A stretch of DNA of 64,000 bases, from assembly GCF_008329535.1 (NCBI RefSeq), contig NZ_NPKR01000004.1, positions 310,001-374,000 of the forward strand, given 5' to 3'. This document shows, one piece after another, positions 17,933-26,184 of this stretch. Below the pieces are notes generated by a model, which saw nothing but the letters and a program-made list of their open reading frames with translations, did no database searches and was not told the DNA's origin. How positions within the stretch are numbered: the first letter of the stretch is position 1; the number at the start of each line of letters is the position of its first letter. This stretch comes from Mycolicibacterium sp. P1-18 (GTDB lineage: Bacteria; Actinomycetota; Actinomycetes; Mycobacteriales; Mycobacteriaceae). The position numbers were made by a program, and so were the translations under genes.

Positions 17933-18775
17933 ATGCCGCTGGTCGCCACGGCCGAACTGCTGCGCGCGGCCGTCGAGAACGGCAGCGGCGTCGCCGCCTT
18001 CAACGTCGTCACCCTCGAGCACGGCGAGGGCATCGTCGCGGGCGCCCAGCACGCCGCCGCCCCGGTGATCCTGCAGGTGAGTGAGAACACCGTGGCATTC
18101 CACGGCTCGCTGCGGCCGATCACCGCCGCGCTGGCGGCGCTGGCCGCCGACGCCGCCGTGCCGGTCGGCCTGCACCTGGACCACGTCGAGGCACCGCACC
18201 TGTGGGACCAGGCAGCGGCCGCCGGCTACTCGTCGGTCATGGTCGACGGTGGCGCCCTGCCGTACGACCGCAACGTCGCCGTCACCGCCGAGGCCACCGC
18301 GCTGTTGCACGCACGGGGCCTGGCCGTCGAGGCCGAACTCGGCTACGTGGGCGGCAAGGACACCCAGGTCAGCAACGCCCACGCCCCCGGGGTCCGCACC
18401 GATCCGCGGCAGGCGGCCGAATTCGTCAGGGCCACAGGGGTTGACGCACTGGCCGTCGCGGTCGGCAGCTCCCACGCCATGACCACCCGCACCGCCGAAC
18501 TCGACCTCGACCTCATCGCGGAGCTACGCGACGCCCTGACCGTTCCGCTGGTGCTGCACGGCTCCTCCGGCGTGCCCGACGACGCGCTGCGTGCCGCCGT
18601 GCGGGCCGGCGTCGTGAAGGTCAACGTCGGGACGGCGCTGAACGTCGCCTACACCGGCGCGGTGCGATCCGCACTGGCGGCCGACGACGCCGTCGACCCA
18701 CGCAAGGCGCTGCGTGCCGCTCGGTCGGCGATCGGCGACACCGTCGCGCACCTGCTCGACGTCATCAGCCGCTGA
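17933..18775 (+). CDS. Class II ketose-bisphosphate aldolase
   Basis: 280-residue zinc-dependent aldolase of the FbaA/GatY/KbaY family, which splits a ketose 1,6-bisphosphate to dihydroxyacetone phosphate and glyceraldehyde 3-phosphate. Visible motifs: GVAAFNVVTLEHGEGI, the zinc site in VGLHLDHVEAP, SVMVDGGALPYDRNV, EAELGYVGGKD, VGSSHAM and LVLHGSSGVPDDALRAAV, then KVNVGTALN. CGGGAG precedes the ATG. It is divergent from the FGGY kinase-DeoR-PfkB operon and pairs logically with the PfkB kinase. Repeat A follows it directly. Confidence 0.88.
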   Translation: MPLVATAELLRAAVENGSGVAAFNVVTLEHGEGIVAGAQHAAAPVILQVSENTVAFHGSLRPITAALAALAADAAVPVGLHLDHVEAPHLWDQAAAAGYSSVMVDGGALPYDRNVAVTAEATALLHARGLAVEAELGYVGGKDTQVSNAHAPGVRTDPRQAAEFVRATGVDALAVAVGSSHAMTTRTAELDLDLIAELRDALTVPLVLHGSSGVPDDALRAAVRAGVVKVNVGTALNVAYTGAVRSALAADDAVDPRKALRAARSAIGDTVAHLLDVISR

Positions 18776-18796
18776 CCCCCGCCGCTCCCCCTCTCC

Positions 18797-18862
18797 CCCG
18801 CGAGCAGACGCAAACCTGCGCCGCCAGGCGGCGTGTCGCGCACCTTTGCGACTGCTCGCGGG
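18797..18862. repeat. Dispersed palindromic repeat, copy A
   Basis: An inverted repeat with 18-base arms (18797-18814 CCCGCGAGCAGACGCAAA; 18845-18862, complementary with one mismatch) encloses a spacer with a second small hairpin (CGCCGCC / GGCGGCG) and the segment GTGTCGCGCAC. It lies between the convergent aldolase and substrate-binding-protein genes, so it could also act as a bidirectional terminator. Related copies are at 25029, 26046 and 62812. Confidence 0.9.
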
Positions 18863-18871
18863 AGGGGATGG

Positions 18872-19930
18872 TCAGCACTCCGACTTGTACGCCGCCGCGC
18901 CACCCGCCCCGTCGAGGTTGTCCTTGGTGATGATGGTGAACCCGGTCTGCACGTTGGGGGTGCTCTGGCCGCCGTCGAGCGCGGTCACCGCCTCGTCGAC
19001 GCCGAACTTGCCGATGGCGCCGGGATCTTGGGCCACCAGCGCCTGCACGGTGCCCTCCCGCAACGCCTGAATCTGGTTGGGGCCGGCGTCGAAACCGACG
19101 ACCTGCACCTGTCCGCTCTTGCCCGCCTGCTTGATGCCGGTCGCCGACCCCTCTGCCGAGAACAGGTTGACCGCGAAGACGCCGACCAGGTCGGGATCGC
19201 GCTGCAACTGCGCGCCGATCAGCTGCGCCGCGGTCGCGGGGTCGTTGTGGCTGTACTGCACGCCGACGTAGTTGAACTTCGGATCGGCCTTCACGGCGTC
19301 CTCGAAGCCCTTGGCGCGGGCGTCGGTCGTCGAGACGCCGGGCTCCAGGCCCATCACCATGACCTTGCCGCCGTCGGGGTGCAGTTGCTTGATGGCGTCG
19401 AACGCCGCCGCGCCGCCGCCCTCGTTGTCACTCGAGATCGCCGACGTCGCGAACGACGGGTCGGCGGTCGTCGTGTCGACCAGGACCACCTTGATGCCCG
19501 CCGCGGCGGCCTGCTGCAGCGGCTGCTGCAGGGCCTGGACGTCGGTCGGCGCGACCAGCAGTGCGTCGGGCTTGCTGGCGACGATCGAGTCGAGGATCGG
19601 CTTCTGCAGGGTCGGGTCGAACTTCTGCGGCCCCTGCGTGTTCACCTTCACGCCCAGTTTGGCCGCCTCGTCCTGCGCACCACACTGCATGGTGATGTAG
19701 AACTGGTCGCCCACCACGCCCTGCAGCAGCGCGATGTCGTACTCCTTGCTCGCCTTCGGCGGCGCGGTGACGGTGGTGACCGCCGCCTGCGGCGCGGCCG
19801 AGGACGACGACGACGCCCCTCCCGTCGACGTGCCGCTCGGCTCGGACTGCGGCTTGGAGGACGTGCAGGCGGCCATCGGCAACGCGAGCGTCATGACGCT
19901 GGCGACGAACACCAGACGGTTTCGGTTCAT
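18872..19930 (-). CDS. Sugar ABC transporter substrate-binding lipoprotein
   Basis: 352 residues. A signal peptide (MNRNRLVFVASVMTLALPM) ends at AAC-TSS, predicting a lipoprotein, followed by a Ser/Thr/Ala-rich linker and a periplasmic-binding-protein type 1 fold (YDIALLQGVVGDQFYITMQC, DALLVAPTDVQALQQPLQQA, KVVLVDTTTADPSFATSAIS, GKVMVMGLEPGVSTTDARAKG, DLVGVFAVNLFSAEG, VQVVGFDAGPNQIQALREG). It belongs to the ribose/fructose (Rbs/Frc) class. Last gene of a dehydrogenase-isomerase-ATPase-permease-binding protein operon; its ATG overlaps the permease stop (ATGA). Confidence 0.88.
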   Translation of the reverse strand: MNRNRLVFVASVMTLALPMAACTSSKPQSEPSGTSTGGASSSSSAAPQAAVTTVTAPPKASKEYDIALLQGVVGDQFYITMQCGAQDEAAKLGVKVNTQGPQKFDPTLQKPILDSIVASKPDALLVAPTDVQALQQPLQQAAAAGIKVVLVDTTTADPSFATSAISSDNEGGGAAAFDAIKQLHPDGGKVMVMGLEPGVSTTDARAKGFEDAVKADPKFNYVGVQYSHNDPATAAQLIGAQLQRDPDLVGVFAVNLFSAEGSATGIKQAGKSGQVQVVGFDAGPNQIQALREGTVQALVAQDPGAIGKFGVDEAVTALDGGQSTPNVQTGFTIITKDNLDGAGGAAAYKSEC

Positions 19931-21018
19931 GGGCTTTCCCTTCGTTGTGAACCTCGCGGGGACCCCCTGCGGTTGAGGGGGTTTCGAGAACGTGCGCTGC
20001 GCATGGCTGCAGCCCGCCGGGACTGGTCGACGTAGACCGCGGCGATCAGGACCGACCCGACCGCCACGCCCTGCCAGTACGGCTGGACGCCGATGATGAC
20101 GAACCCCGACTGCAGCACGGCGGGGATGAACAACCCGACGAGGGTGCCGAAGACCGTGCCCTCGCCGCCGAAGATCGAGGTGCCGCCGATGACGACCGCG
20201 GCGATGACGTTGAGATTGGTCAGCGACTGGCCCGCAATGGTGGTCGTGCCGTACTGGGCCAGCGACAGCAGCGCACCGAACCCGGCCAGGGTGCCCGCCA
20301 ATGCGTAGACGGCGATGAGGTGGCGGGTGACCTTGATGCCCGTGCGGCGGGCCGCCTCCTGGTTGGAACCGATCGCGTAGGTGTAGCGGCCGAACCTGGT
20401 CTTGTGCAGCAGAATCGCGCCGAGGATCACCACGATGAGTGCCACGAACGGCAGGCCGGGAATGCCGAGGACCTTGATGTAGGCGCTGAAGTCGGTGAGT
20501 TCGGTTGGCACCGATCGGATGTCGATGCCCCCGGTGAGCACCTGCGCCAAACCGAGTGCCACCGAAAGCGTTCCGAGCGTCACGATCAGCGCAGGTACCC
20601 GGGCCTTGGCGACCAGGACGCCGTTGACGGCGCCCCAGGCGGTGCCGCTGAGCACCGCCGCCACGAGTCCGGCGGCTGCGACCCCGGGGCCGTTGCCGCC
20701 CATGGCCGCCATCACCTTTGCCGCGACCACCGAGGAGAACACCAGCACCGACCCGACCGACAGGTCGATGCCCGAGGTGATGATCACGAACGTCATCCCG
20801 ACGCCGAGCACCGCCCACACCGCGACGTTCTGCGACATCAGCGAGAAGTTGCCCGCCGACAGGAAGCGGTCGCCCGCGACCACGGAGAACCCGACGCAGA
20901 TGACGACCAGCACGCCGAGGATCCAGATGGCCTGCAGGCTGAGCAGGCGCTTGAGGAGCGACTCGTCTCCGTCGTCGGATGACCCCGCCACCGTGGCATC
21001 CTTCACGAGCGTCATCAC
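19927..21018 (-). CDS. Sugar ABC transporter permease (RbsC/FrcC-like)
   Basis: 363-residue membrane protein with about ten hydrophobic segments, including LQAIWILGVLVVICVGFSVV, GMTFVIITSGIDLSVGSVL and GTLSVALGLAQVLTGGI, characteristic of the RbsC/FrcC permease family. The C-terminal tail is rich in Arg and Ser. The start overlaps the ATPase stop (ATGA). Together with the neighbouring ATPase and binding protein it forms a complete importer; the absence of a second permease gene implies a homodimer. Confidence 0.9.
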   Translation of the reverse strand: MMTLVKDATVAGSSDDGDESLLKRLLSLQAIWILGVLVVICVGFSVVAGDRFLSAGNFSLMSQNVAVWAVLGVGMTFVIITSGIDLSVGSVLVFSSVVAAKVMAAMGGNGPGVAAAGLVAAVLSGTAWGAVNGVLVAKARVPALIVTLGTLSVALGLAQVLTGGIDIRSVPTELTDFSAYIKVLGIPGLPFVALIVVILGAILLHKTRFGRYTYAIGSNQEAARRTGIKVTRHLIAVYALAGTLAGFGALLSLAQYGTTTIAGQSLTNLNVIAAVVIGGTSIFGGEGTVFGTLVGLFIPAVLQSGFVIIGVQPYWQGVAVGSVLIAAVYVDQSRRAAAMRSARSRNPLNRRGSPRGSQRRESP

Positions 21019-21779
21019 GCCGCCCCTTCCCGTCCGTCCAGGGCGCCAGTCATCGCGCCCACCAGCGTCTCGACCGTGGTCTCGCTTCCGCGATAGGTGG
21101 CGACGCGGCGGCCGAGGCGCAGCACCTGGATTCGATCGCAGATCTCGAGCACGTGCGGCATCGAGTGGCTGATGAAGACCACCGCAATGCCCTTGTCGCG
21201 CACGCGCTTCACCGATTCGAGGACGTTCTTGGTCTGCACCACGCCCAACGCCGCGGTCGGCTCGTCGAGGATGACGACCTTGTCCGCCCAGGCGATGGCG
21301 CGGGCAATCGCGATGCCTTGGCGCTGACCGCCGGACATCGACCCGACGGGGGTGTTCAGCGAGCGGACCGTCGCCCCCAGTTCGGCGAACGACGCGGCGG
21401 CCTGCCTGCGCATCTCCTTCTCGTCCAGGAAACCGAAACGTCCGAGCGGACCGCGGCGGCTGAGTTCTCGTCCCAGGAAGACGTTCTGCACGGGGTTGAG
21501 GTGTGGCGCGAGGGCGAGGTCCTGGTAGACCACCTCGATGCCGAGGTCGTTGGCATCGCGCGGACTGGTCAGCCGCATCGGGGAACCGTCGAAGTAGATC
21601 TCGCCCTCGTCGAGTTCGAGGCTGCCCGACAGGGCCTTGATGAGAGTCGACTTGCCGGCGCCGTTGTCGCCGATCAGCCCGACGACCTCTCCGGGTTCGA
21701 CGTCGAAGTCGGCGCCGTCGAGTGCGCGGACGTGGCCGAAGCTTCGAGAGATGCCCCGCGCCTCCAGCAGTGCGGTCAT
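21015..21779 (-). CDS. Sugar ABC transporter ATP-binding protein (single domain)
   Basis: 254 residues with one nucleotide-binding domain: Walker A GDNGAGKST, signature SMSGGQRQGIAIARAI, Walker B VVILDEPTAALG, and the switch His in FISHSM. RbsA-type importers normally fuse two such domains; a single-domain ATPase of this size is typical of the fructose-type FrcA branch. The start overlaps the manA stop and its own stop overlaps the permease start, both ATGA. Confidence 0.9.
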   Translation of the reverse strand: MTALLEARGISRSFGHVRALDGADFDVEPGEVVGLIGDNGAGKSTLIKALSGSLELDEGEIYFDGSPMRLTSPRDANDLGIEVVYQDLALAPHLNPVQNVFLGRELSRRGPLGRFGFLDEKEMRRQAAASFAELGATVRSLNTPVGSMSGGQRQGIAIARAIAWADKVVILDEPTAALGVVQTKNVLESVKRVRDKGIAVVFISHSMPHVLEICDRIQVLRLGRRVATYRGSETTVETLVGAMTGALDGREGAA

Positions 21780-22810
21780 GAGGTGCCTTCCCTGGAGTTT
21801 CCCAGTCGTGGTGGCCACGTGGTGCCGGGCCTGCAGACGAGCAACCGGGCGTCCCCGTCGACGCGCCAGGCTCCGGCGGCGGCGGGCACGACGAGGGTTC
21901 CTCCGGCCGCCACGTCGAGCGGTGCCCCGTGTACCGAGGTGAGGGTTCCGCGACCCGCCAGCACGACGGCGACGGCGAACCCGGCAGGCACGTCGGCCCC
22001 CGCGGTCAGCAGGTCCATGTGGAAGTAGGGGTCGGCCTCGGCGGGCAGCGCGCTGACCCGTTCGGCGGGCGCGGCGGTCGCGTGCCGGTGCAGCCGACGG
22101 GGGTCGGCCAGGGCGGCCACGTCGACGACCGACAGCGCGGTGTCGCGGTCCAGCCCAAGGAACACCTCGGCGTCCGAGGCCTCGGTGTTGGTGCGCTCCA
22201 ACAGAATCGACTGGTCGGTCGGCTCCTGGGCCTCGATCAGCAGGATGCCCGCGCCGATGGCGTGGGGCGTGCCGCCGGGGACCAGCACCCCGTCCCCGGG
22301 GACGACGGGGATCCGGTGCATGAGCGAGAGCATCGCCTCGGCGTCCTGTTCGGCGACGAGTTCCCGCACGCGCTGCGGGGTGACGTCGTCGCGCCAGCCC
22401 ACCCAGACCGCGGCGTCCGGCCCGGCCTCGAGCACGTACCACGCCTCGGTCTTGCCGTAGGCACAGCCGAGGTGACGAGTGGCGTAGTCCCGGGTGGGAT
22501 GCACGTGCACGGGCAGCCGTTGACCCGCATCCAGGAGTTTCACCAGCACGCCGGTGTCCCCCGGCGCCCCGTCGTCGCGGCCCACCCAGGCCGCGGGGTC
22601 GGCACGCACGGCGTCGACCAGTCGGGTGCCGTCGGCGAGGGTGGCGGGCCCGTGCGCGGCGTCGCCGAATCGGGCGACGGTGGCGCCGATCCACTCCTCG
22701 GGCGAACGCTGCCCCACCGGCGCTAGTCCCCGCCATGCCGCCAACGCCGGACCACCGGCGTACCAGTGCTCGATCACGTTGGGCGGCAACAGTTGTGGCT
22801 GCGGGTTCAC
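21776..22810 (-). CDS. manA: Mannose-6-phosphate isomerase, class I
   Basis: 344 residues with the cupin core of type I phosphomannose isomerases. Zinc-site motifs visible are LPVHVHPTRDYA and AYGKTEAWYVLEAG, and further downstream VPGGTPHAIGAGILLIEAQEP. It interconverts mannose 6-phosphate and fructose 6-phosphate. The start is GTG at 22810, overlapping the dehydrogenase TGA (GTGA). Its location between a polyol-type dehydrogenase and a sugar importer suggests a dedicated catabolic copy rather than the housekeeping one for mannosylation. Confidence 0.87.
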   Translation of the reverse strand: MNPQPQLLPPNVIEHWYAGGPALAAWRGLAPVGQRSPEEWIGATVARFGDAAHGPATLADGTRLVDAVRADPAAWVGRDDGAPGDTGVLVKLLDAGQRLPVHVHPTRDYATRHLGCAYGKTEAWYVLEAGPDAAVWVGWRDDVTPQRVRELVAEQDAEAMLSLMHRIPVVPGDGVLVPGGTPHAIGAGILLIEAQEPTDQSILLERTNTEASDAEVFLGLDRDTALSVVDVAALADPRRLHRHATAAPAERVSALPAEADPYFHMDLLTAGADVPAGFAVAVVLAGRGTLTSVHGAPLDVAAGGTLVVPAAAGAWRVDGDARLLVCRPGTTWPPRLGNSREGTS

Positions 22811-23832
22811 AGTTCGATCACCACCTTGTGCGCGGTGGCCTCACCACGCAGCGTCTGCAACGCCATGCCGTACTCGTCGAGGCCGAACCGGTGGGTGATG
22901 AGACCGTTGGTGCGCACCCGGCCGCCGCGGAGGGCGTCGATGGCCGCGCCGAAGGACGTCATCTCCGCGAACGAGCCCCTGATGGTGATCTCGCGCCGGA
23001 ACACGTCGAAGGGGTGAAACCGGACGAGGTCGTCGGCTCGGGTCACCCCGTAGATCAGCACCGTGCCGCCCCGACGGGTGAGGGGTACGCAGATGTCCCC
23101 CACCACCGGAGAGCCGGTGGCCTCGACGACGGCGTCGTACCCGTCGCCGTGCGGCGAGGCCGCCAGCAGCGTGGCGATGTTGGCGTCCGGGTCGTCGCGG
23201 GCGATCCGCACCGTCCGGTCCACGCCGAGGCCCCGTGCCGTGTCGAGCTTGAACTGACTGGGCCCGGCCACCGTCACCGACGACGCGCCGCCCGACGCGA
23301 TCAGCTGGGCCAGCAGCAGACCCGTCGGACCCGCACCGAGCACCAGCGCGCTGCCACCCGGCCGCATCTGCAGCGACTCCAGGCCGTGCATGGCGCACGA
23401 GGTCGGCTCGCAGAACACCGCGGTGTCCTTGTCGAGGCCCTCGGCGGAGAAGACCAGTGTGTGGTCGGCGACCGCGTATTCGGCGAAGAACCCGGGGAAG
23501 TTGCTGCCGAACCCCAGCATGGACTCGCACTGGCCGAGCCGGCCGGCAAGGCAGTACGGGCACTGGCCGCAGTAGACGTTCGGGTTGACGGTGACCTGTT
23601 CGCCGAGACGGAATCGGGTGACGTCGTCACCGAGTTGGTCGACGACCCCCACCACCTCGTGGCCGGGGATCAGGGGGAACACCGCACCGAACTCACCCTC
23701 GTGGATGTGCAGATCGGTGCCGCACACGCCGACCTGGTCGACCCTGATGCGCACCTGCCCCGGTCCCGCCTCGGGCGTGGGGACGTCGGTCACCGACCAC
23801 GTCTTGGGGCCTTCGTAGGACACCGCCTTCAT
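22807..23832 (-). CDS. Zinc-dependent sugar-alcohol type dehydrogenase
   Basis: 341-residue medium-chain dehydrogenase. Catalytic zinc ligands are in GVCGTDLHIHEGEFG and PGHEVVG, the structural zinc cluster in CGQCPYCLAGRLGQC, and the nucleotide-binding loop in LVLGAGPTGLLLAQL. It resembles sorbitol/threonine-type enzymes and would oxidise a polyol or sugar. ATG at 23832 is preferred because GGAG lies eight bases before it; the frame opens to 23880. First gene of the importer operon and divergent from the LacI regulator. Confidence 0.87.
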   Translation of the reverse strand: MKAVSYEGPKTWSVTDVPTPEAGPGQVRIRVDQVGVCGTDLHIHEGEFGAVFPLIPGHEVVGVVDQLGDDVTRFRLGEQVTVNPNVYCGQCPYCLAGRLGQCESMLGFGSNFPGFFAEYAVADHTLVFSAEGLDKDTAVFCEPTSCAMHGLESLQMRPGGSALVLGAGPTGLLLAQLIASGGASSVTVAGPSQFKLDTARGLGVDRTVRIARDDPDANIATLLAASPHGDGYDAVVEATGSPVVGDICVPLTRRGGTVLIYGVTRADDLVRFHPFDVFRREITIRGSFAEMTSFGAAIDALRGGRVRTNGLITHRFGLDEYGMALQTLRGEATAHKVVIEL

Positions 23833-23935
23833 CCGTCGGCTCCGCCTCTTTCCTGCATCCGTTGCTGTTACCTGCGTCACTCCCGTGACCGCTTCGACGC
23901 GTGACGGTACGCCACTTCGGCGGCCATGTCACCGG

Positions 23936-23966
23936 TGTCAGAAAATCTGCGGCCCTTTTTCTGACA
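23936..23966. promoter_or_regulatory. Candidate LacI operator
   Basis: A perfect 10-bp inverted repeat, TGTCAGAAAA (23936-23945) and TTTTCTGACA (23957-23966), has an 11-base spacer and lies in the divergent region between the dehydrogenase operon and the LacI gene. Shorter TGTCA/TGACA elements flank it (23927-23931, 23972-23975). The position suits a repressor that controls both directions. Inferred, no binding evidence. Confidence 0.6.
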
Positions 23967-24006
23967 TCGATGACATACTGTCCCGACCGACCAGGGAGGA
24001 CGGCCG

Positions 24007-25014
24007 ATGGCGACGATGCGCGACGTGGCGACGCGCGCTGGCGTAAGCGCGAAAACCGTGTCCCGCGTAGTCAACAACGACCGCTACGTCTCCACCGAAG
24101 TTCGCCAGCGCGTCGAGCAGGCGATCGCCGAATTGAAGTACGTGCCCAACATGCTGGCGGTCACGTTCCGCACCGGTCGCGACGCGGCGATCGGCGTCGC
24201 GGTGCCCGGCGTCGCCGACCCGTTCTTCGCCGGCATCATCAGCGCGGTCGAACGCGAGGCCAGCCGTCGCGGCGTCGCGGTCATCGTCACCAGCGTCGGC
24301 TGGGAACCCTCCCACGAGCAGCAATCCATCGAGGCGTTGCTGCATCGCCGGGTCGCCGGGATGATCATCTGCCCCGTCGGACCCGACATGTCCTTCCTCC
24401 GACCGTGGCAGGCACGCGCGCCGCTCGTCTTCGTCGACCGGATGCCCGGCAAGCTCACCGCCGACGCCGTGGTGCAGGACGACGTGGGTGGCGGCCGGGA
24501 GGCGGCCGCCCACCTGGTCGCGCACGGCCACCGCGCGGTCGCCTTCGTCGGCGACGACGTCGTCACCGGACTGCTGCGCCTTCAGGGCTGCCGCGAGGCG
24601 TTGGCCGACGCGGGCCTGCCCCACCCCGACGGCCTCGTCCACCTCGGCGACGTCGACGCCGACACCGTCACGGCCGCATTGCGTCGCATCCTGTCCGAAC
24701 CCGAGCCTCCGACGGCGGTGTTCTCGTCCAACGCGCGGTGCACGGTCTCGGTGGTGTCGGCGTTGCAGACGCTCGGCCGCACCGACGTCGCGGTGGTCGG
24801 CTTCGGTGACTTCCCCACCGCCGCGGCGCTGCGCCCTGCCATCACGGTGATCAACCAGGACGGCGACGAGATGGGCCGCTTCGCCGTGACGCGTCTCTTC
24901 GACCGGCTCGACGACCCCGACCGCAAGATGCGCCGGCGCACGGTGCTACCCGTGTCGCTGGTGACGCGGACGTCGTGCGCGCTGCCGGGCGACACCGTCC
25001 ACACCGGCCACTAG
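24007..25014 (+). CDS. LacI-family transcriptional regulator
   Basis: 335 residues. N-terminal helix-turn-helix and hinge (MRDVATRAGVSAKTVSRVVN, then AIAELKYVPNMLAV) precede a periplasmic-binding-protein-like effector domain (IGVAVPGVADPFFAGIISA, GMIICPVGP, LVFVDRMPG, AVVGFGDFPTAAALRPAITV). AGGGAGGA lies eight bases before the ATG. It is divergent from the dehydrogenase-manA-importer operon and very likely regulates it through the inverted repeat at 23936-23966. Followed by repeat B. Confidence 0.92.
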   Translation: MATMRDVATRAGVSAKTVSRVVNNDRYVSTEVRQRVEQAIAELKYVPNMLAVTFRTGRDAAIGVAVPGVADPFFAGIISAVEREASRRGVAVIVTSVGWEPSHEQQSIEALLHRRVAGMIICPVGPDMSFLRPWQARAPLVFVDRMPGKLTADAVVQDDVGGGREAAAHLVAHGHRAVAFVGDDVVTGLLRLQGCREALADAGLPHPDGLVHLGDVDADTVTAALRRILSEPEPPTAVFSSNARCTVSVVSALQTLGRTDVAVVGFGDFPTAAALRPAITVINQDGDEMGRFAVTRLFDRLDDPDRKMRRRTVLPVSLVTRTSCALPGDTVHTGH

Positions 25015-25028
25015 CCCCCTCCCCCTTC

Positions 25029-25094
25029 CCCGCGAGCAGACGCAAACCTGCGCGACACGCCGGGTGTTCGTGCAACTTTGCGACTGCTCGCGGG
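25029..25094. repeat. Dispersed palindromic repeat, copy B
   Basis: Arms at 25029-25046 (CCCGCGAGCAGACGCAAA, identical to copy A) and 25077-25094 (TTTGCGACTGCTCGCGGG). The spacer has diverged from copy A. It lies between the convergent LacI gene and the DUF559 gene, ending three bases from the DUF559 stop codon. Confidence 0.9.
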
Positions 25095-25097
25095 AAG

Positions 25098-25970
25098 TCA
25101 GGAGGCGCGCAGGTAGCTGGCAATGCGCGCGACCAGGTTCTCCGGTCGACGACGCACGTCGTCCACCACGAGCGGGACCACTCGATACCCGCACTCCTGC
25201 AGCCGAGCCATCTTCATGCGGTCGTGCCTCAGCGCCTCCGGACTCGCATGCCACTGCATGCTGTCGTACTCGGCGACGAGTTTAGCTGTCGGCCAGGCGA
25301 AGTCACTACGCCAGAGATCGCCACACCGATCGACGATCTCATACTGCAACTCGGGCGTGGGCAACCCACCGTCGATGAAGACCAGCCGCGCTTCGCTCTC
25401 CATCGGGGACTCGGACCGACCGTCCGCGTGCGCGAGCAGTTCTCGGACCCGCACGATTCCACGCCGCCCCTTCTGCTCGTCGACCGCACGACCGAGCCCC
25501 GCCGCCGTACAAGACCCCGAGCGCAGGGCGGCGTCCAGCATTGCCAAGGCACGAGGTCGGCGCAACGTCCTGGCCACCTCGACGGCAGTCCACGCGGGAG
25601 TGGTGGCCAGGCGTCCGTCGACGCGCTTCAGCGGAGCACCCGACCGTTGATGCACCATCACCGACTCCGTCGGCCGCATGCGGATTGCCGGGTCGAGGAC
25701 GTGCACGCGCGGATCGTTCTCGGTGTCGAAACCGTGCAACGCGGCAGCGGTGTTCATGCAGGCGACCAACTCTCGACCGGTCATCAGGTCGAGGGCGGCG
25801 ATCCGGCCCAGGACATCCGGAGGCGACAGTGCGTAGACGCCGTGGCACACCCTGACGATCGCTCCCGCCTCGACGAAGAGCGCCAGCGTTCTGGCATTGA
25901 GGGCGGACGAGAGGTCGGCCGTGGTGGCCAACCCACCCCGCTGACCGAACATCGCGTCGAGCAACATCAT
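25098..25970 (-). CDS. AbiEi-like / DUF559 (Vsr-type nuclease-like) protein
   Basis: 290 residues in two parts. Residues about 1-60 (MFGQRGGLATTADLSSALN, LFVEAGAIVRVCHGVYALS) resemble the AbiEi-type winged helix. Residues about 190-290 match the DUF559 Vsr-like nuclease fold: SPMESEARLVFIDGG, SDFAWP with D223, and AEYDSMQWH with E234 and D236, plus a conserved Arg/Lys-rich helix and LQECGYRVVPLV. These acidic residues fit an active site, so cleavage activity is possible but unproven. ATG at 26000 is an alternative start. No ribosome-binding site is obvious. The gene is bracketed by repeat copies B and C and sits between rpoC and the sugar insert. Confidence 0.8.
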   Translation of the reverse strand: MMLLDAMFGQRGGLATTADLSSALNARTLALFVEAGAIVRVCHGVYALSPPDVLGRIAALDLMTGRELVACMNTAAALHGFDTENDPRVHVLDPAIRMRPTESVMVHQRSGAPLKRVDGRLATTPAWTAVEVARTLRRPRALAMLDAALRSGSCTAAGLGRAVDEQKGRRGIVRVRELLAHADGRSESPMESEARLVFIDGGLPTPELQYEIVDRCGDLWRSDFAWPTAKLVAEYDSMQWHASPEALRHDRMKMARLQECGYRVVPLVVDDVRRRPENLVARIASYLRAS

Positions 25971-26045
25971 TCGATGCTGGCGCTCGCAGCACCGATGCAA
26001 CAGAGGCGATCACCGATCTGTGGATGAATGCGCCACCGTCGACGG

Positions 26046-26108
26046 CCGAGCAGACGCAGACATGCAAAACCACCCGGCGTGTCGCACACTTTTGCGACTG
26101 CTCGCGGG
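26046..26108. repeat. Dispersed palindromic repeat, copy C (degenerate left arm)
   Basis: The right arm 26091-26108 (TTTGCGACTGCTCGCGGG) is identical to copies A and B; the left arm starting at 26046 is altered (CCGAGCAGACGCAGACATGC). The internal CCGGCGTGTCGCACAC matches copy D closely. It lies upstream of the DUF559 gene and 37 bases before the rpoC terminator. Confidence 0.85.
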
Positions 26109-26145
26109 AAGGGAAGGCATCCCCACCCCGGCATCCCCAACGCAA

Positions 26146-26173
26146 AAGGGCCCCGGCCGAAGCCGGGGCCCTT
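26146..26173 (-). terminator. Rho-independent terminator of rpoBC
   Basis: A 12-base perfect stem (AAGGGCCCCGGC / GCCGGGGCCCTT) with a TTCG-type loop, followed on the minus strand by TTTTGCG. It starts 12 bases after the rpoC stop codon. Confidence 0.92.
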
Positions 26174-26184
26174 CCACACAGTGA

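Noticed and set aside
18797..18862. Reading the palindromes as CRISPR repeats
   Set aside because: Copies are single, kilobases apart, with no regular spacer array and no cas genes.
25029..26108. Calling the repeat-bounded DUF559 gene an insertion sequence
   Set aside because: No transposase motif or target-site duplication could be seen, so it is listed as a repeat-associated gene only.
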